This document shows, one piece after another, positions 17,026 through 24,270 of a stretch of DNA of 32,010 nucleotides. The DNA comes from Desulfobacterales bacterium. Lineage in GTDB: Bacteria; Desulfobacterota; Desulfobulbia; Desulfobulbales; JAGXFP01. Each line of letters opens with the position of its first letter. Position 1 is the first letter of the stretch. Location: positions 1 to 32,010 of the forward strand of contig JAGXFP010000019.1 of assembly GCA_024637225.1 (NCBI GenBank), given 5' to 3'. The notes under the pieces were generated by a model. It was not told where the DNA came from and ran no database searches. It worked only from the letters and a program-made list of their open reading frames with translations. Both the position numbers and the translations under genes were made by a program.

Positions 17026-19032
17026 TTACATGAAATAGTCAAAATCCTGTTCGGTCCGCAGCCGTCGCCGGAGCAGAAAAATCTGGGCCGGGCTCCGGGC
17101 GGGGTCGAGCCGCACATAATTCCTGCTGCCCTGCCACAGATATCGGTTGTCGAAGATCAGGTCGTGGACCTGAAAAACCTCGTGTTCACCGATGCCGTAA
17201 AGCTCCAGCGGCACCTCAAGCCAGCCTTCCTGGATGTTGTGGGGATCCAGGTTCACCGCCGCCAGGATGATGTTGCCGAGGTCCTCGGTGCTCTTCGAAT
17301 AAAAGATGATCTGGTCGTTTGCCACTTGGTGGAAGCGGAGGCGCCGATTTTCGGCCAGGGCCGGATTCTGTCTCCGGATCGTATTGATCCTGGTGATAAA
17401 GGCGCGGATGTTGCCGGCTTTGTTCCAGTCCCGGGGCTTGATTTCGAACTTTTCCGAATTGAGATACTCCTCGGTGCCGGGCACCGCCTCGTTCTCGGAG
17501 AGTTCGTAGCCGCTGTAGATCCCGTAACAGGAAGAGAGGGTGGCGGCCAGGACCAGGCGCGACAGGAAGGCGGCCCGGCCCCCGAACTGGAGAAATTCCG
17601 GGAGGATATCCGGGGTGTTTGGGAAGAAGTTCGGCCGGAAATATTCGTTGACCTCGCTTTCCACGAGCTCCCGGACATATTCGGTCAGCTGGGATTTGGT
17701 GTTGCGCCAGGTGAAATAGGTGTAGGACTGGCTGAAGCCTGCCTTGGCCAGCCCGTACATCACCCGCGGCCTGGTAAAAGCCTCCGAGAGGAAGACGGTT
17801 TCCGGGTGCTCGCCGCGGACCTCTCCTATCAGCCACTCCCAGAACGGCAGGGGTTTGGTATGGGGATTGTCGACCCGGAAGATCCGCACCCCCCGCTCGA
17901 TCCAGAAGAGTACGATGCTTTTCAGCTCATGCCAGAGGGACTGCCACTCTTCGCAGTCGAAGGAGAGCGGATAGATATCCTCGTATTTTTTTGGGGGATT
18001 CTCGGCGAATTTGATCGTACCGTCGGGCCGGTGGCGGAACCATTCTGGATGTTCGCGGACGTAGGGGTGGTCCGGCGAGCACTGGAAGGCGATATCGAGG
18101 GCGACTTCGAGCCCCTCTTTCCGGGCGGCGGCGACCAGATGCTCAAAATCTTCCAGGGTGCCGAGTTCCGGGTGCACCGCTTTATGGCCGCCCGCTTCGG
18201 AGCCGATCGCCCAGGGACTGCCGGGATCGTTTTCTTCCACGGCAAGGGCGTTGTTGCGGCCCTTGCGGTTGGTCCGGCCGATGGGATGGATGGGCGGCAG
18301 GTAGAGGACGTCGAAGCCCATCCGGGCGATTTGGGGGAGGAATTTTTCAAGATCGGCGAGGGTGCCGCTTCTGGCGGGATCGGCGGTGAGCGACCGGGGA
18401 AATATTTCATACCAGGCGCTGAATCCGGCCGGTGCCGCTTCGACCACCACGGCCGGCGGGGGCTCGAAGGTCGTCTGCCGGGCGCGGTCGGGATAGCGCT
18501 CCATCATCCCGCTTAGATCGTCTGCGGTGGCCCGCCGTACCCGTTTTTCCAGGCTGGGGCCGCTGCGCAGCATCGCGGCCAGGGCGGCGAGCCACTCGTC
18601 ATCCGGGGTTCCGGCCCGGGCGGCGCCGGCTTCGACCATGGCGGCGCCTTCGAGCAGTTCGCTGCTCACCTCCTGGCCGGCCTCGAACTTTTTCAGCAGG
18701 TCACGCTGCCAGGTGGCGAAATGATCGATCCAGCCGCTGACCGTATATTGGTAAAGGCCCAGTTCGTCGACCTGGAATTCCGCCTGCCATAGATCGTCGG
18801 CGAGATAGGTCATCGGCAGTTCCCGCCATTCGCCTTCAATGTGGCGGTAGCGCAGGACGGCCTTCAGGAGGTCGTGGCCGTCGGCGAAAACATGGGCCTT
18901 TACCCCGATCTTTCCACCCGGGGTCCGCTTGATCGGGAAGCGGCCGCAATCGATCCGGGGTTTGAGGTTTTCGATCCGGACCCGGCCGGCTTTTTCCGCG
19001 GGCAGGGTGGGGAGCGGTTCTTTTCTGGTCAT
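17026..19032 (-). CDS. glgE: Alpha-1,4-glucan:maltose-1-phosphate maltosyltransferase GlgE
   Basis: A 668-residue GH13_3 enzyme that adds maltosyl units from maltose-1-phosphate to growing alpha-1,4-glucan and releases phosphate. An N-terminal beta domain (about 20-105, with PGGKIGVKAHVFADGHD) and a helical insert (105-185) precede the barrel. Catalytic residues match the family: nucleophile D388 (FRVDNPHTKP), acid/base E417 (FLSEAFTRPRVM) and stabiliser D475 (FFPNTPDILPEFL). The C-terminal beta domain starts near residue 585. GGAGAGGG lies close before the ATG. It leads the operon glgE-treS/pep2-glgB. A good TATAAT box 45 bases before the start suggests ordinary sigma-70 expression. Confidence 0.97.
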   Translation of the reverse strand: MTRKEPLPTLPAEKAGRVRIENLKPRIDCGRFPIKRTPGGKIGVKAHVFADGHDLLKAVLRYRHIEGEWRELPMTYLADDLWQAEFQVDELGLYQYTVSGWIDHFATWQRDLLKKFEAGQEVSSELLEGAAMVEAGAARAGTPDDEWLAALAAMLRSGPSLEKRVRRATADDLSGMMERYPDRARQTTFEPPPAVVVEAAPAGFSAWYEIFPRSLTADPARSGTLADLEKFLPQIARMGFDVLYLPPIHPIGRTNRKGRNNALAVEENDPGSPWAIGSEAGGHKAVHPELGTLEDFEHLVAAARKEGLEVALDIAFQCSPDHPYVREHPEWFRHRPDGTIKFAENPPKKYEDIYPLSFDCEEWQSLWHELKSIVLFWIERGVRIFRVDNPHTKPLPFWEWLIGEVRGEHPETVFLSEAFTRPRVMYGLAKAGFSQSYTYFTWRNTKSQLTEYVRELVESEVNEYFRPNFFPNTPDILPEFLQFGGRAAFLSRLVLAATLSSCYGIYSGYELSENEAVPGTEEYLNSEKFEIKPRDWNKAGNIRAFITRINTIRRQNPALAENRRLRFHQVANDQIIFYSKSTEDLGNIILAAVNLDPHNIQEGWLEVPLELYGIGEHEVFQVHDLIFDNRYLWQGSRNYVRLDPARSPAQIFLLRRRLRTEQDFDYFM

Positions 19033-19347
19033 GTTCCCTCTCCGTGAGTTCGCCGGTTTACCGAGCTGTCACTTAATATTATATGGTTCCGGACGGGAAA
19101 GATGCCAGTGAAAAGTTGAAACTCCAAGGCCCGTTTCGAATCGGACCGGCCTTGCCGGCCACTGGCGGCGCCGAAGGAGATTCACCCTGGGGGAATTATG
19201 GGGAACGGCAAGTAGTCCTGTCCCGAGGACCGGTGGGGCACACGGCAGAGGTCAAGCGCTGTGGAGGGAAGCCTTGCAAGTTTGGAGAAAACCGTCGCCC
19301 GCCGCCGACTTTCGGGCAATCGGCGCCACTTTTTCCGCATCAGCCTG
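19033..19347. other. Intergenic region upstream of glgE
   Basis: 315 bases without a gene, holding the TATAAT box at 19078-19083 and several short GC-rich hairpins (for example the 5-bp arms at about 19217-19232). No sigma-54 pattern was found here on the minus strand. Confidence 0.5.
19078..19083 (-). promoter_or_regulatory. Candidate -10 box of the glgE operon
   Basis: Perfect TATAAT on the minus strand, 45 bases before the glgE ATG. Transcription would start at about 19071. No good TTGACA-type -35 was seen at 16-18 bases, so an activator may be needed. Confidence 0.4.
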
Positions 19348-19905
19348 CTATCTATCCAGCCACATTTTAAGTCTTTCCAGGTCCTCCCCCTTCAGGACCT
19401 GGCTCAAGGGACCCCTTTCCCCTTCCAGAAGGGCCCGGGTCCGGTCGAAGGAGGTCATGGTGCTGCCGAAGAGGTTTTCGAAACTCTTGCGCTCTACTTC
19501 GGAATAGGCGGCGACCTGCTTGAAATCCTCGACGGCCTCTTCGTCCTTGCCTGCTTCGGCCCGGGCAACGCCCCTGGCGAGAAAGGCCAGGGGCCGGCCG
19601 CCATTCAGGGAGATCGAATGGCTGAGGTCGGCGACGGCGCAGGGGAAATCGCCTTTGTTCATGTAGGCGATGCCCCGGTAGAAATAGGCCCGGTCATTGT
19701 CCTTGTCGATTTCGACGACCTGGCTGAACTCGTGCATCGCCTCGTCAATCCTGCCGTTGTTGAGATAGGCGGCGCCGATGCTGAGATGGGCGATAACCGG
19801 ATCGTAGCCTTCGTCCATGGCCTTGGCGAACATCTCGGCGCTTTCGTCGAATTTATTCTGGGCGAACAGTTCCTGGCCTTTTTCGAACATTTCCTCGTGG
19901 TCCAT
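19348..19905 (-). CDS. Tetratricopeptide-repeat protein
   Basis: A 185-residue soluble protein with about three TPR units between residues 1 and 125: MFEKGQELFAQNKFDESAEMFAKAMDEG, PVIAHLSIGAAYLNNGRIDEAMHEFSQVV and AYFYRGIAYMNKGDFPCAVADLSHSI, then a weaker LAFLARGVARAEAGKDEEAVEDFKQV. A short helical C-terminus follows. It should act as a protein-binding scaffold; the partner is unknown. The ATG at 19905 is chosen because AAGGAGA lies 6 bases before it; an in-frame extension to 20112 runs through the palindromic repeat and is not credible. It is 315 bases upstream of glgE on the same strand, so a link to glycogen metabolism is possible but not shown. Confidence 0.85.
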   Translation of the reverse strand: MDHEEMFEKGQELFAQNKFDESAEMFAKAMDEGYDPVIAHLSIGAAYLNNGRIDEAMHEFSQVVEIDKDNDRAYFYRGIAYMNKGDFPCAVADLSHSISLNGGRPLAFLARGVARAEAGKDEEAVEDFKQVAAYSEVERKSFENLFGSTMTSFDRTRALLEGERGPLSQVLKGEDLERLKMWLDR

Positions 19906-19986
19906 GATGCTCTCCTTTTTTAGCTGTATTCGACTTTTTGTGAATTCATCGGTTTTGATGGTTTCCCAAAAAGTCATAAAATATAA

Positions 19987-20073
19987 GTCATTGCGAGCGT
20001 AGCGAAGCAATCCAGAAATATGTAACAAGTTGAAAATACTGGACTGCTTCGTCGCTTTGCTCCTCGCAATGAC
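19987..20073. repeat. GTCATTGCGAG..CAATGAC palindromic repeat, copy 2
   Basis: The arms at 19987-20015 and 20039-20073 pair imperfectly. The ends and GAAGCAATCCAG core are shared with the copy at 7111-7197, while the centres differ. It lies between the TPR gene and gap. Confidence 0.8.
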
Positions 20074-20094
20074 GTGGCAAAGCAATGAAGCGTA

Positions 20095-20159
20095 CTTCGA
20101 CAAGCTCAGCAAGAACGTGAGGGGCTATGACCTACCCCCTCAACCTGAGCTTGTCGAAG
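20095..20159. repeat. Perfect 15-bp inverted repeat of the CTTCGACAAGCTCAG family
   Basis: The arms at 20095-20109 and 20145-20159 are exact reverse complements. A T-run (20165-20174 region) lies beside it. It follows the gap stop on the minus strand and could help end that transcript. Related arms lie at 6957-7037 and 2894-2906. Confidence 0.75.
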
Positions 20160-20194
20160 GAAGGAGTTTTTTCCCTTTTGCGAGCTTGCCGGGT

Positions 20195-21190
20195 TCATTT
20201 GCCACTCAAAGCGACCGCCACCCGGACCATCTGGGCGCTGTAACCCCACTCGTTGTCATACCAGCTCAACACCTTGACCAGATCGTCGGCGGTCACCTGG
20301 GTCATGTTGAGATCCACCACCGAGGCCCTTGGATCTCCGATGATGTCCGAGGAGACCAGCGAATCTTCGCTTACCCCGACAATCCCGCGGTAACGGTCGC
20401 CGGCCGCCTCTTCCCGGAAGATCCCGTTGACCTCCTCCACGCTGGTCTCCCGTTCGGTAACAAAGACCAGATCGGCGATCGAGCCCGCCACCACCGGACC
20501 CCGGATGGCGATACCGTCGAAGACCTCGGCGTATTCGGGCAGGGCTTTGCCGGTGGCCCTGGCCGCGCCGGTAGTGGTCGGTACGAAGTTAACCGCCGCG
20601 GCCCGGCCCCGGCGCCATTTCTTCTGGGGGCCGTCGACGATATTCTGGGTGGCGGTGTAGGCATGAACCGTGGTCATCGCCGCTTTCCGCAGGCCGAGGC
20701 GGCGGCCGATGATCTCCACCAGCGGAGTAATGCAGTTGGTCGTACAGCTCGCGCAGGAGATCAGTTGGGTGGAAGGCTCGACGCGGTTGACCCCATGCAC
20801 CACCGTACTCACCTCGCCGCTCTTCTCGGGGGCGGAGAGAATCACCCGGCGGGCCCCGGCCTCGCGGTGCTTTTCCATGCCCTGCCGGTCGGTGAAAATA
20901 CCGGTGCATTCGAAGACCAGATCGATCTCTTTCTCCTTCCAGGGCAATCGGGCGGGGTCCTTTTCGTTGTATACGGGATATTCCTTGCCGTCGATGATCA
21001 GGCTGTGGTCGGTGCTTTCGACCGGTTTTGCATAGTTCCCGTAAGCGCTGTCATGTTTGAGCAGATAGGCGAGATTGTCGGTGGGGGTGAGATCGTTGGC
21101 GGCGACGAGGTGCAGTTCGGGGGTATCCAGGACGATTTTCAGGGTGGCCCGGCCGATGCGGCCCAGACCGTTGATGGCTACGCGGGTCAT
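20195..21190 (-). CDS. gap: Glyceraldehyde-3-phosphate dehydrogenase (type I)
   Basis: A 331-residue phosphorylating GAPDH of glycolysis and gluconeogenesis, converting glyceraldehyde-3-phosphate to 1,3-bisphosphoglycerate with NAD(P). The Rossmann motif NGLGRIGR is at residues 7-14; the acidic D33 (ANDL) favours NAD. The catalytic C149 (CASCTTNC) and H176 (TVHAYT) sit at canonical positions, and the C-terminal WYDNEWGYS is present. The start at 21190 follows GGAGGAGGAACAA; an extension to 21214 lacks a binding site. A sigma-54-type promoter lies 93-108 bases upstream, which is unusual for a central-metabolism gene and suggests a conditional or second isoform. The gene is not followed closely by pgk or tpi. 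Confidence 0.96.
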   Translation of the reverse strand: MTRVAINGLGRIGRATLKIVLDTPELHLVAANDLTPTDNLAYLLKHDSAYGNYAKPVESTDHSLIIDGKEYPVYNEKDPARLPWKEKEIDLVFECTGIFTDRQGMEKHREAGARRVILSAPEKSGEVSTVVHGVNRVEPSTQLISCASCTTNCITPLVEIIGRRLGLRKAAMTTVHAYTATQNIVDGPQKKWRRGRAAAVNFVPTTTGAARATGKALPEYAEVFDGIAIRGPVVAGSIADLVFVTERETSVEEVNGIFREEAAGDRYRGIVGVSEDSLVSSDIIGDPRASVVDLNMTQVTADDLVKVLSWYDNEWGYSAQMVRVAVALSGK

Positions 21191-21282
21191 TTGTTCCTCC
21201 TCCGTGGTGAACATTTATAATCAGGGTCAAGTTTCGTGAGGGTTCGGCGGAAACGGTATTTTCCTGATTCGCGGATTTGTAT

Positions 21283-21298
21283 TGCAATAGGCGTACCA
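21283..21298 (-). promoter_or_regulatory. Sigma-54 (RpoN) promoter of gap
   Basis: On the minus strand TGGTAC-N5-TTGCA matches the consensus TGGCAC-N5-TTGCA at all but one position, with GG and GC exactly 10 bases apart. The start of transcription should be at about 21272, leaving an 80-base leader. Confidence 0.65.
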
Positions 21299-21441
21299 GT
21301 TTGGCGGCTCCTCCGGGCGGCAATCTTGACCGGCTCGAAAGAACCGGTGCCGGTCTCCGGGCCAATTAAAGCGGAGTGGAGCCGCCGGTCTGCGCGTCCG
21401 AAATTATGCCCTGTGGGTATAAGAAGGGGAACAGGAGTTGC

Positions 21442-21457
21442 TGGCATATTTACTGCA
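21442..21457 (+). promoter_or_regulatory. Sigma-54 (RpoN) promoter of the DUF5676-SMUG1 pair
   Basis: TGGCAT-N5-CTGCA differs from the consensus at two less conserved positions and keeps GG and GC exactly 10 bases apart. The start should be at about 21468, about 39 bases before the ATG of the first gene. Confidence 0.6.
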
Positions 21458-21506
21458 AAAAAATTAGCGCAGATGCAGGTGCCGAATCAAAAAAGGGAGA
21501 AGCGCA

Positions 21507-21752
21507 ATGAAATTGAATGTGCGAGCGTTTGCCTTGACCGGCGGGATCCTCTGGGGCATAGCCGTTTTCCTTTTCACCTGGTGGGTTATTATGTTCGAGG
21601 GAGCCAGCGGCGAGCCGACCGTGATCGGCCTGCTCTATCGGGGCTATACCCTGAGCCCGGCGGGGAGCGTGATCGGTCTGGTCTGGGGATTTTTCGACGG
21701 CCTTATCGGCGGGGCTCTTTTCGCCTGGCTCTATAACCGTCTCGCCCGATGA
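21507..21752 (+). CDS. DUF5676 holin-like membrane protein
   Basis: An 81-residue membrane protein with two transmembrane segments: about residues 9-31 (ALTGGILWGIAVFLFTWWVIMF) and 53-77 (GSVIGLVWGFFDGLIGGALFAWLY). The pattern LTGGILWG..TWW..MFEG.SGEPT.IG..YRGY..SP.GS.IGL.WGF.DG.IGG..FAWLYN matches a family often labelled bacteriophage holin (DUF5676), but it occurs as a chromosomal gene outside phages and its role is unknown. AAGGGAGA lies 6 bases before the ATG. Its stop overlaps the start of the SMUG1 gene (ATGA, 21749-21752), so the two are translated together under a sigma-54-type promoter. Confidence 0.85.
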   Translation: MKLNVRAFALTGGILWGIAVFLFTWWVIMFEGASGEPTVIGLLYRGYTLSPAGSVIGLVWGFFDGLIGGALFAWLYNRLAR

Positions 21753-22486
21753 GCGGCGGAAGTGCAGCCGGGCCGGAAGATTTGACCGCCATTGCCCGGG
21801 AATTGGGCCGGGAGGCGGAAAACCTCTCCTTCGGCCCGCCGGTTGCCTTTGTCTACAACCCCCTGTGCTACGCCTGGCGCACCCATGCCCGCTATCTGCA
21901 GCGCTACGGGGGTGGGGAGAGGGAGATCGTCCTGCTCGGCATGAATCCCGGACCCTGGGGAATGGCCCAGACCGGGGTGCCGTTCGGTGAGGTGGAACTG
22001 GTCCGGGACTGGCTCGGCATCGAGGGCCCGGTCGAGGCTCCGAATCGTATTCATCCCATACGGCCGGTGGAGGGGTTTGCCTGCCGGCGCAGGGAGGTGA
22101 GCGGCAGAAGGCTGTGGGGCTGGGCCAGGCAGCGTTTCACCACTCCGGAAGCCTTCTTTCGCCGCTTTTTCGTGGCCAATTACTGTCCTTTGCTCTTTCT
22201 GGAGGAATCCGGCCGCAACCGCACCCCGGATAAACTGGCCGGTGCCGAGCGCGAGCCGCGCCTTGAGATCTGCGACCGGGCTCTGCGGCGCACGGTTAAA
22301 AAGCTTAAGCCCCGTTATGTGGTGGGGGTCGGCAGGTTCGCCGCCGGCCGCGCCGCCATCGCCCTTGCGGGTCTGCCGGTCGAAACCGGCGCCATTACCC
22401 ATCCCAGTCCGGCCAATCCCAAGGCCAATAGAGGCTGGGCGGAAATTATCGAACGGGAACTGACCGAACTGGGGATTGAACTGTGA
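21749..22486 (+). CDS. SMUG1-family uracil-DNA glycosylase
   Basis: A 245-residue DNA repair enzyme that removes uracil (and in this family sometimes other damaged bases) from DNA. Motif 1 is GMNPGPWGMAQTGVPFG at 64-80, with the SMUG1 Asn N66 and the GPxGM loop; N144 (FVANYCPLLF) and motif 2 H218 (HPSPANP) complete the active site. The length is similar to the Geobacter-type bacterial SMUG1. It starts inside the stop codon of the DUF5676 gene. The pairing of a small membrane protein with a base-excision glycosylase under one promoter is unexpected. A weak terminator-like hairpin (22496-22509) with a short T-run follows. Confidence 0.93.
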   Translation: MSGGSAAGPEDLTAIARELGREAENLSFGPPVAFVYNPLCYAWRTHARYLQRYGGGEREIVLLGMNPGPWGMAQTGVPFGEVELVRDWLGIEGPVEAPNRIHPIRPVEGFACRRREVSGRRLWGWARQRFTTPEAFFRRFFVANYCPLLFLEESGRNRTPDKLAGAEREPRLEICDRALRRTVKKLKPRYVVGVGRFAAGRAAIALAGLPVETGAITHPSPANPKANRGWAEIIERELTELGIEL

Positions 22487-22782
22487 AAGGGGCACTCCTC
22501 CCCGGAGGAACAGTTTTGTCTCCGCTATTACATCTCGCAACCGTTAGTGGTCCTGGATCGGCATGGCGGGCTCAAAGTTGTCTTGGCCAACAGGATTCTT
22601 CCCACCGGGCAGGACGCGGCAGTCGGCTTCCCCCGGTCCGCCTGGCCCCTTTCGCCGGATTTCGCTGAAATGGTTTTTGCGAATGGCTTTGTTTGCGGTC
22701 CGGGCCGTTTTTTGAGACAATTCCTAGAGGAGAATGCTGTTTAATTCCAGATCCACATACTGGCCGGAGGCGGAAAAGATTG

Positions 22783-24258
22783 ATGGGGAAATATTTCAAG
22801 GCGAAAGAATGGCGGAAAGGAGCCATGATTTTTTCCCTGCTGATCGTCTCGTTTTTCAATCAGCGCTGCGCTCTGCAACCGGCGGAGCGCCAGCCTTTGC
22901 ATGTTGGGGAAGATCAAAAGATCTCCCGGACGGAGCAGCAGGGACTGGCGGAAGAGTTGTGCGTGTTCGACGATCCTGGCTTGCGCAAATGGCAGGAACA
23001 GGCCCTGGCGGGTGGCAATCTCGATCTGGCCGCGGCCCGGGCCCGGTTCAAACAGGCCGCGGCCGTGGCCGGGCAAAGCGCCTCGGCCTTCTGGCCCCGG
23101 GCGGATCTGGAGCTGAGCGGCAGCCGGTTTAAGGAAGGAAGCGCTGCCACCGCCACTGCTCCCTCCTCGGGGGGGACCGGCGTATCTCCTCCCGGCTTTA
23201 TCGCGTCGGATACCCTGTACAGCGGTTCGCTTGCCGCCTCTTACGAAATCGATCTCTGGGGGCAACTGCGCAATGAACATCGGGCCGCCATTCTCGAAGT
23301 CGATGCCGCCGATGCCGATCTCGCCACCGCCGAAATCACGGTCGGGGCCGAACTTGCCGATGCCTGGTACGATCTGGCCTCGGCCCGGCGCAATATCGGG
23401 GTCCTGGAAGAGCAGCGGCGGACATCGGCGGAACTGCTTGAGCTGATCAATTTCCGTTTCGGGCAGGGGCTGGCGGCGGGCCTTGATATAACCCAGCAGC
23501 AACAGGAGCTCGAATCCCTGCGGGGTGAAAAGGCGCAGGTGCTGGCCGCGGCCGGAACGGCCCGGCACCGTCTTCAGGCGCTTACCGGCCTGGAAGACGA
23601 AACCGGCTTCGGCGCGGCCGGGCCATTTCCGCAACTGAGCTCCGTTCCGGCCGAAGGGGTGCCGGTCAATATCCTGGCCGGCCGGCCGGACCTCACCGCC
23701 GCCTGGCTGCGTCTGCGGGCCATCGACCACCGGACCGCGGCCGCGGTTGGCGACTGGCTGCCGGAACTTGCCCTGCGGGTCAATATCTTCGATCAGGCCG
23801 CCGAGATCTCCAGGCTGTTCGACGAGCTTTTCTGGCAGTTGACCGCCTCCCTTGCCGAGACCGTTTTTGACGGCGGCCGACGCAGTGCGGTGATCGAGGG
23901 CAGCGAGGCCAGGGCCGAGGAGCAGTTATACCGTTACGCCAACCTCTACCGCCGGGCGATCCGGGAATTGCGCGACGCCCTGCTTCTTGAAAAACAGCGC
24001 CTGAATGAACTTGCCAGCCTGGAGGAGCAGTACCGTCTGGCTGGAGTCGCCCTGGATCTCGCCCGGCAGAGATACCGTAGCGGCGAAGTCGGCTATCTGC
24101 GGGTGCTCACCGCTCTCCAGGCCAAGCACGGTCTGGAGAGCAGGCTGGTCTCGCTGCAGCGGAGGCGGCTCGGCGACCGGATCGGACTGTGCCGGGCCAT
24201 GGGCATTTTCCCGAACCAGGCGGCAGCGCCTCTTCGCTCCCTACCTGAAAACCAATAA
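22783..24258 (+). CDS. Outer-membrane efflux protein (TolC/NodT-like)
   Basis: A 491-residue outer-membrane factor, the exit duct of a tripartite efflux system. A short N-terminal hydrophobic segment (GAMIFSLLIVSFFNQRCAL) serves as signal; the Cys in NQRC is not in a standard lipobox, so lipidation is uncertain. Two OEP repeats follow (LAAARARFKQAAAVAGQSASAFWP.., YEIDLWGQLRNEHRAA, and later GGRRSAVIEGSEARAEEQLY, LARQRYRSGEVGYLRVLTAL), typical long helical hairpins. The start at 22783 has GGAGG about 12 bases upstream; an upstream in-frame extension has no signal peptide. The adaptor gene follows after only a few bases, so it heads the operon. Confidence 0.92.
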   Translation: MGKYFKAKEWRKGAMIFSLLIVSFFNQRCALQPAERQPLHVGEDQKISRTEQQGLAEELCVFDDPGLRKWQEQALAGGNLDLAAARARFKQAAAVAGQSASAFWPRADLELSGSRFKEGSAATATAPSSGGTGVSPPGFIASDTLYSGSLAASYEIDLWGQLRNEHRAAILEVDAADADLATAEITVGAELADAWYDLASARRNIGVLEEQRRTSAELLELINFRFGQGLAAGLDITQQQQELESLRGEKAQVLAAAGTARHRLQALTGLEDETGFGAAGPFPQLSSVPAEGVPVNILAGRPDLTAAWLRLRAIDHRTAAAVGDWLPELALRVNIFDQAAEISRLFDELFWQLTASLAETVFDGGRRSAVIEGSEARAEEQLYRYANLYRRAIRELRDALLLEKQRLNELASLEEQYRLAGVALDLARQRYRSGEVGYLRVLTALQAKHGLESRLVSLQRRRLGDRIGLCRAMGIFPNQAAAPLRSLPENQ

Positions 24259-24270
24259 TAGAGATTGATC

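Larger units (their letters stand above)
21191..21506. promoter_or_regulatory. Shared divergent control region with two sigma-54 sites
   Basis: Sigma-54-type promoters point outward on both strands (21283-21298 minus, 21442-21457 plus). Between them lie inverted repeats that could bind an activator: perfect 9-bp arms GGCGGCTCC (21303-21311) and GGAGCCGCC (21378-21386), and a 6-bp pair GACCGG/CCGGTC at about 21328-21355. No gene is seen in the region. Confidence 0.5.

Noticed and set aside
16675..18516. 613-codon plus-strand open frame across glgE and treS
   Set aside because: It is antisense to two well-supported GH13 genes and has no recognisable domain; the same holds for 15274-16557 and 3883-5076.
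19906..20112. Longer N-terminus of the TPR protein
   Set aside because: It would translate the palindromic repeat; the strong ribosome site sits before the ATG at 19905.
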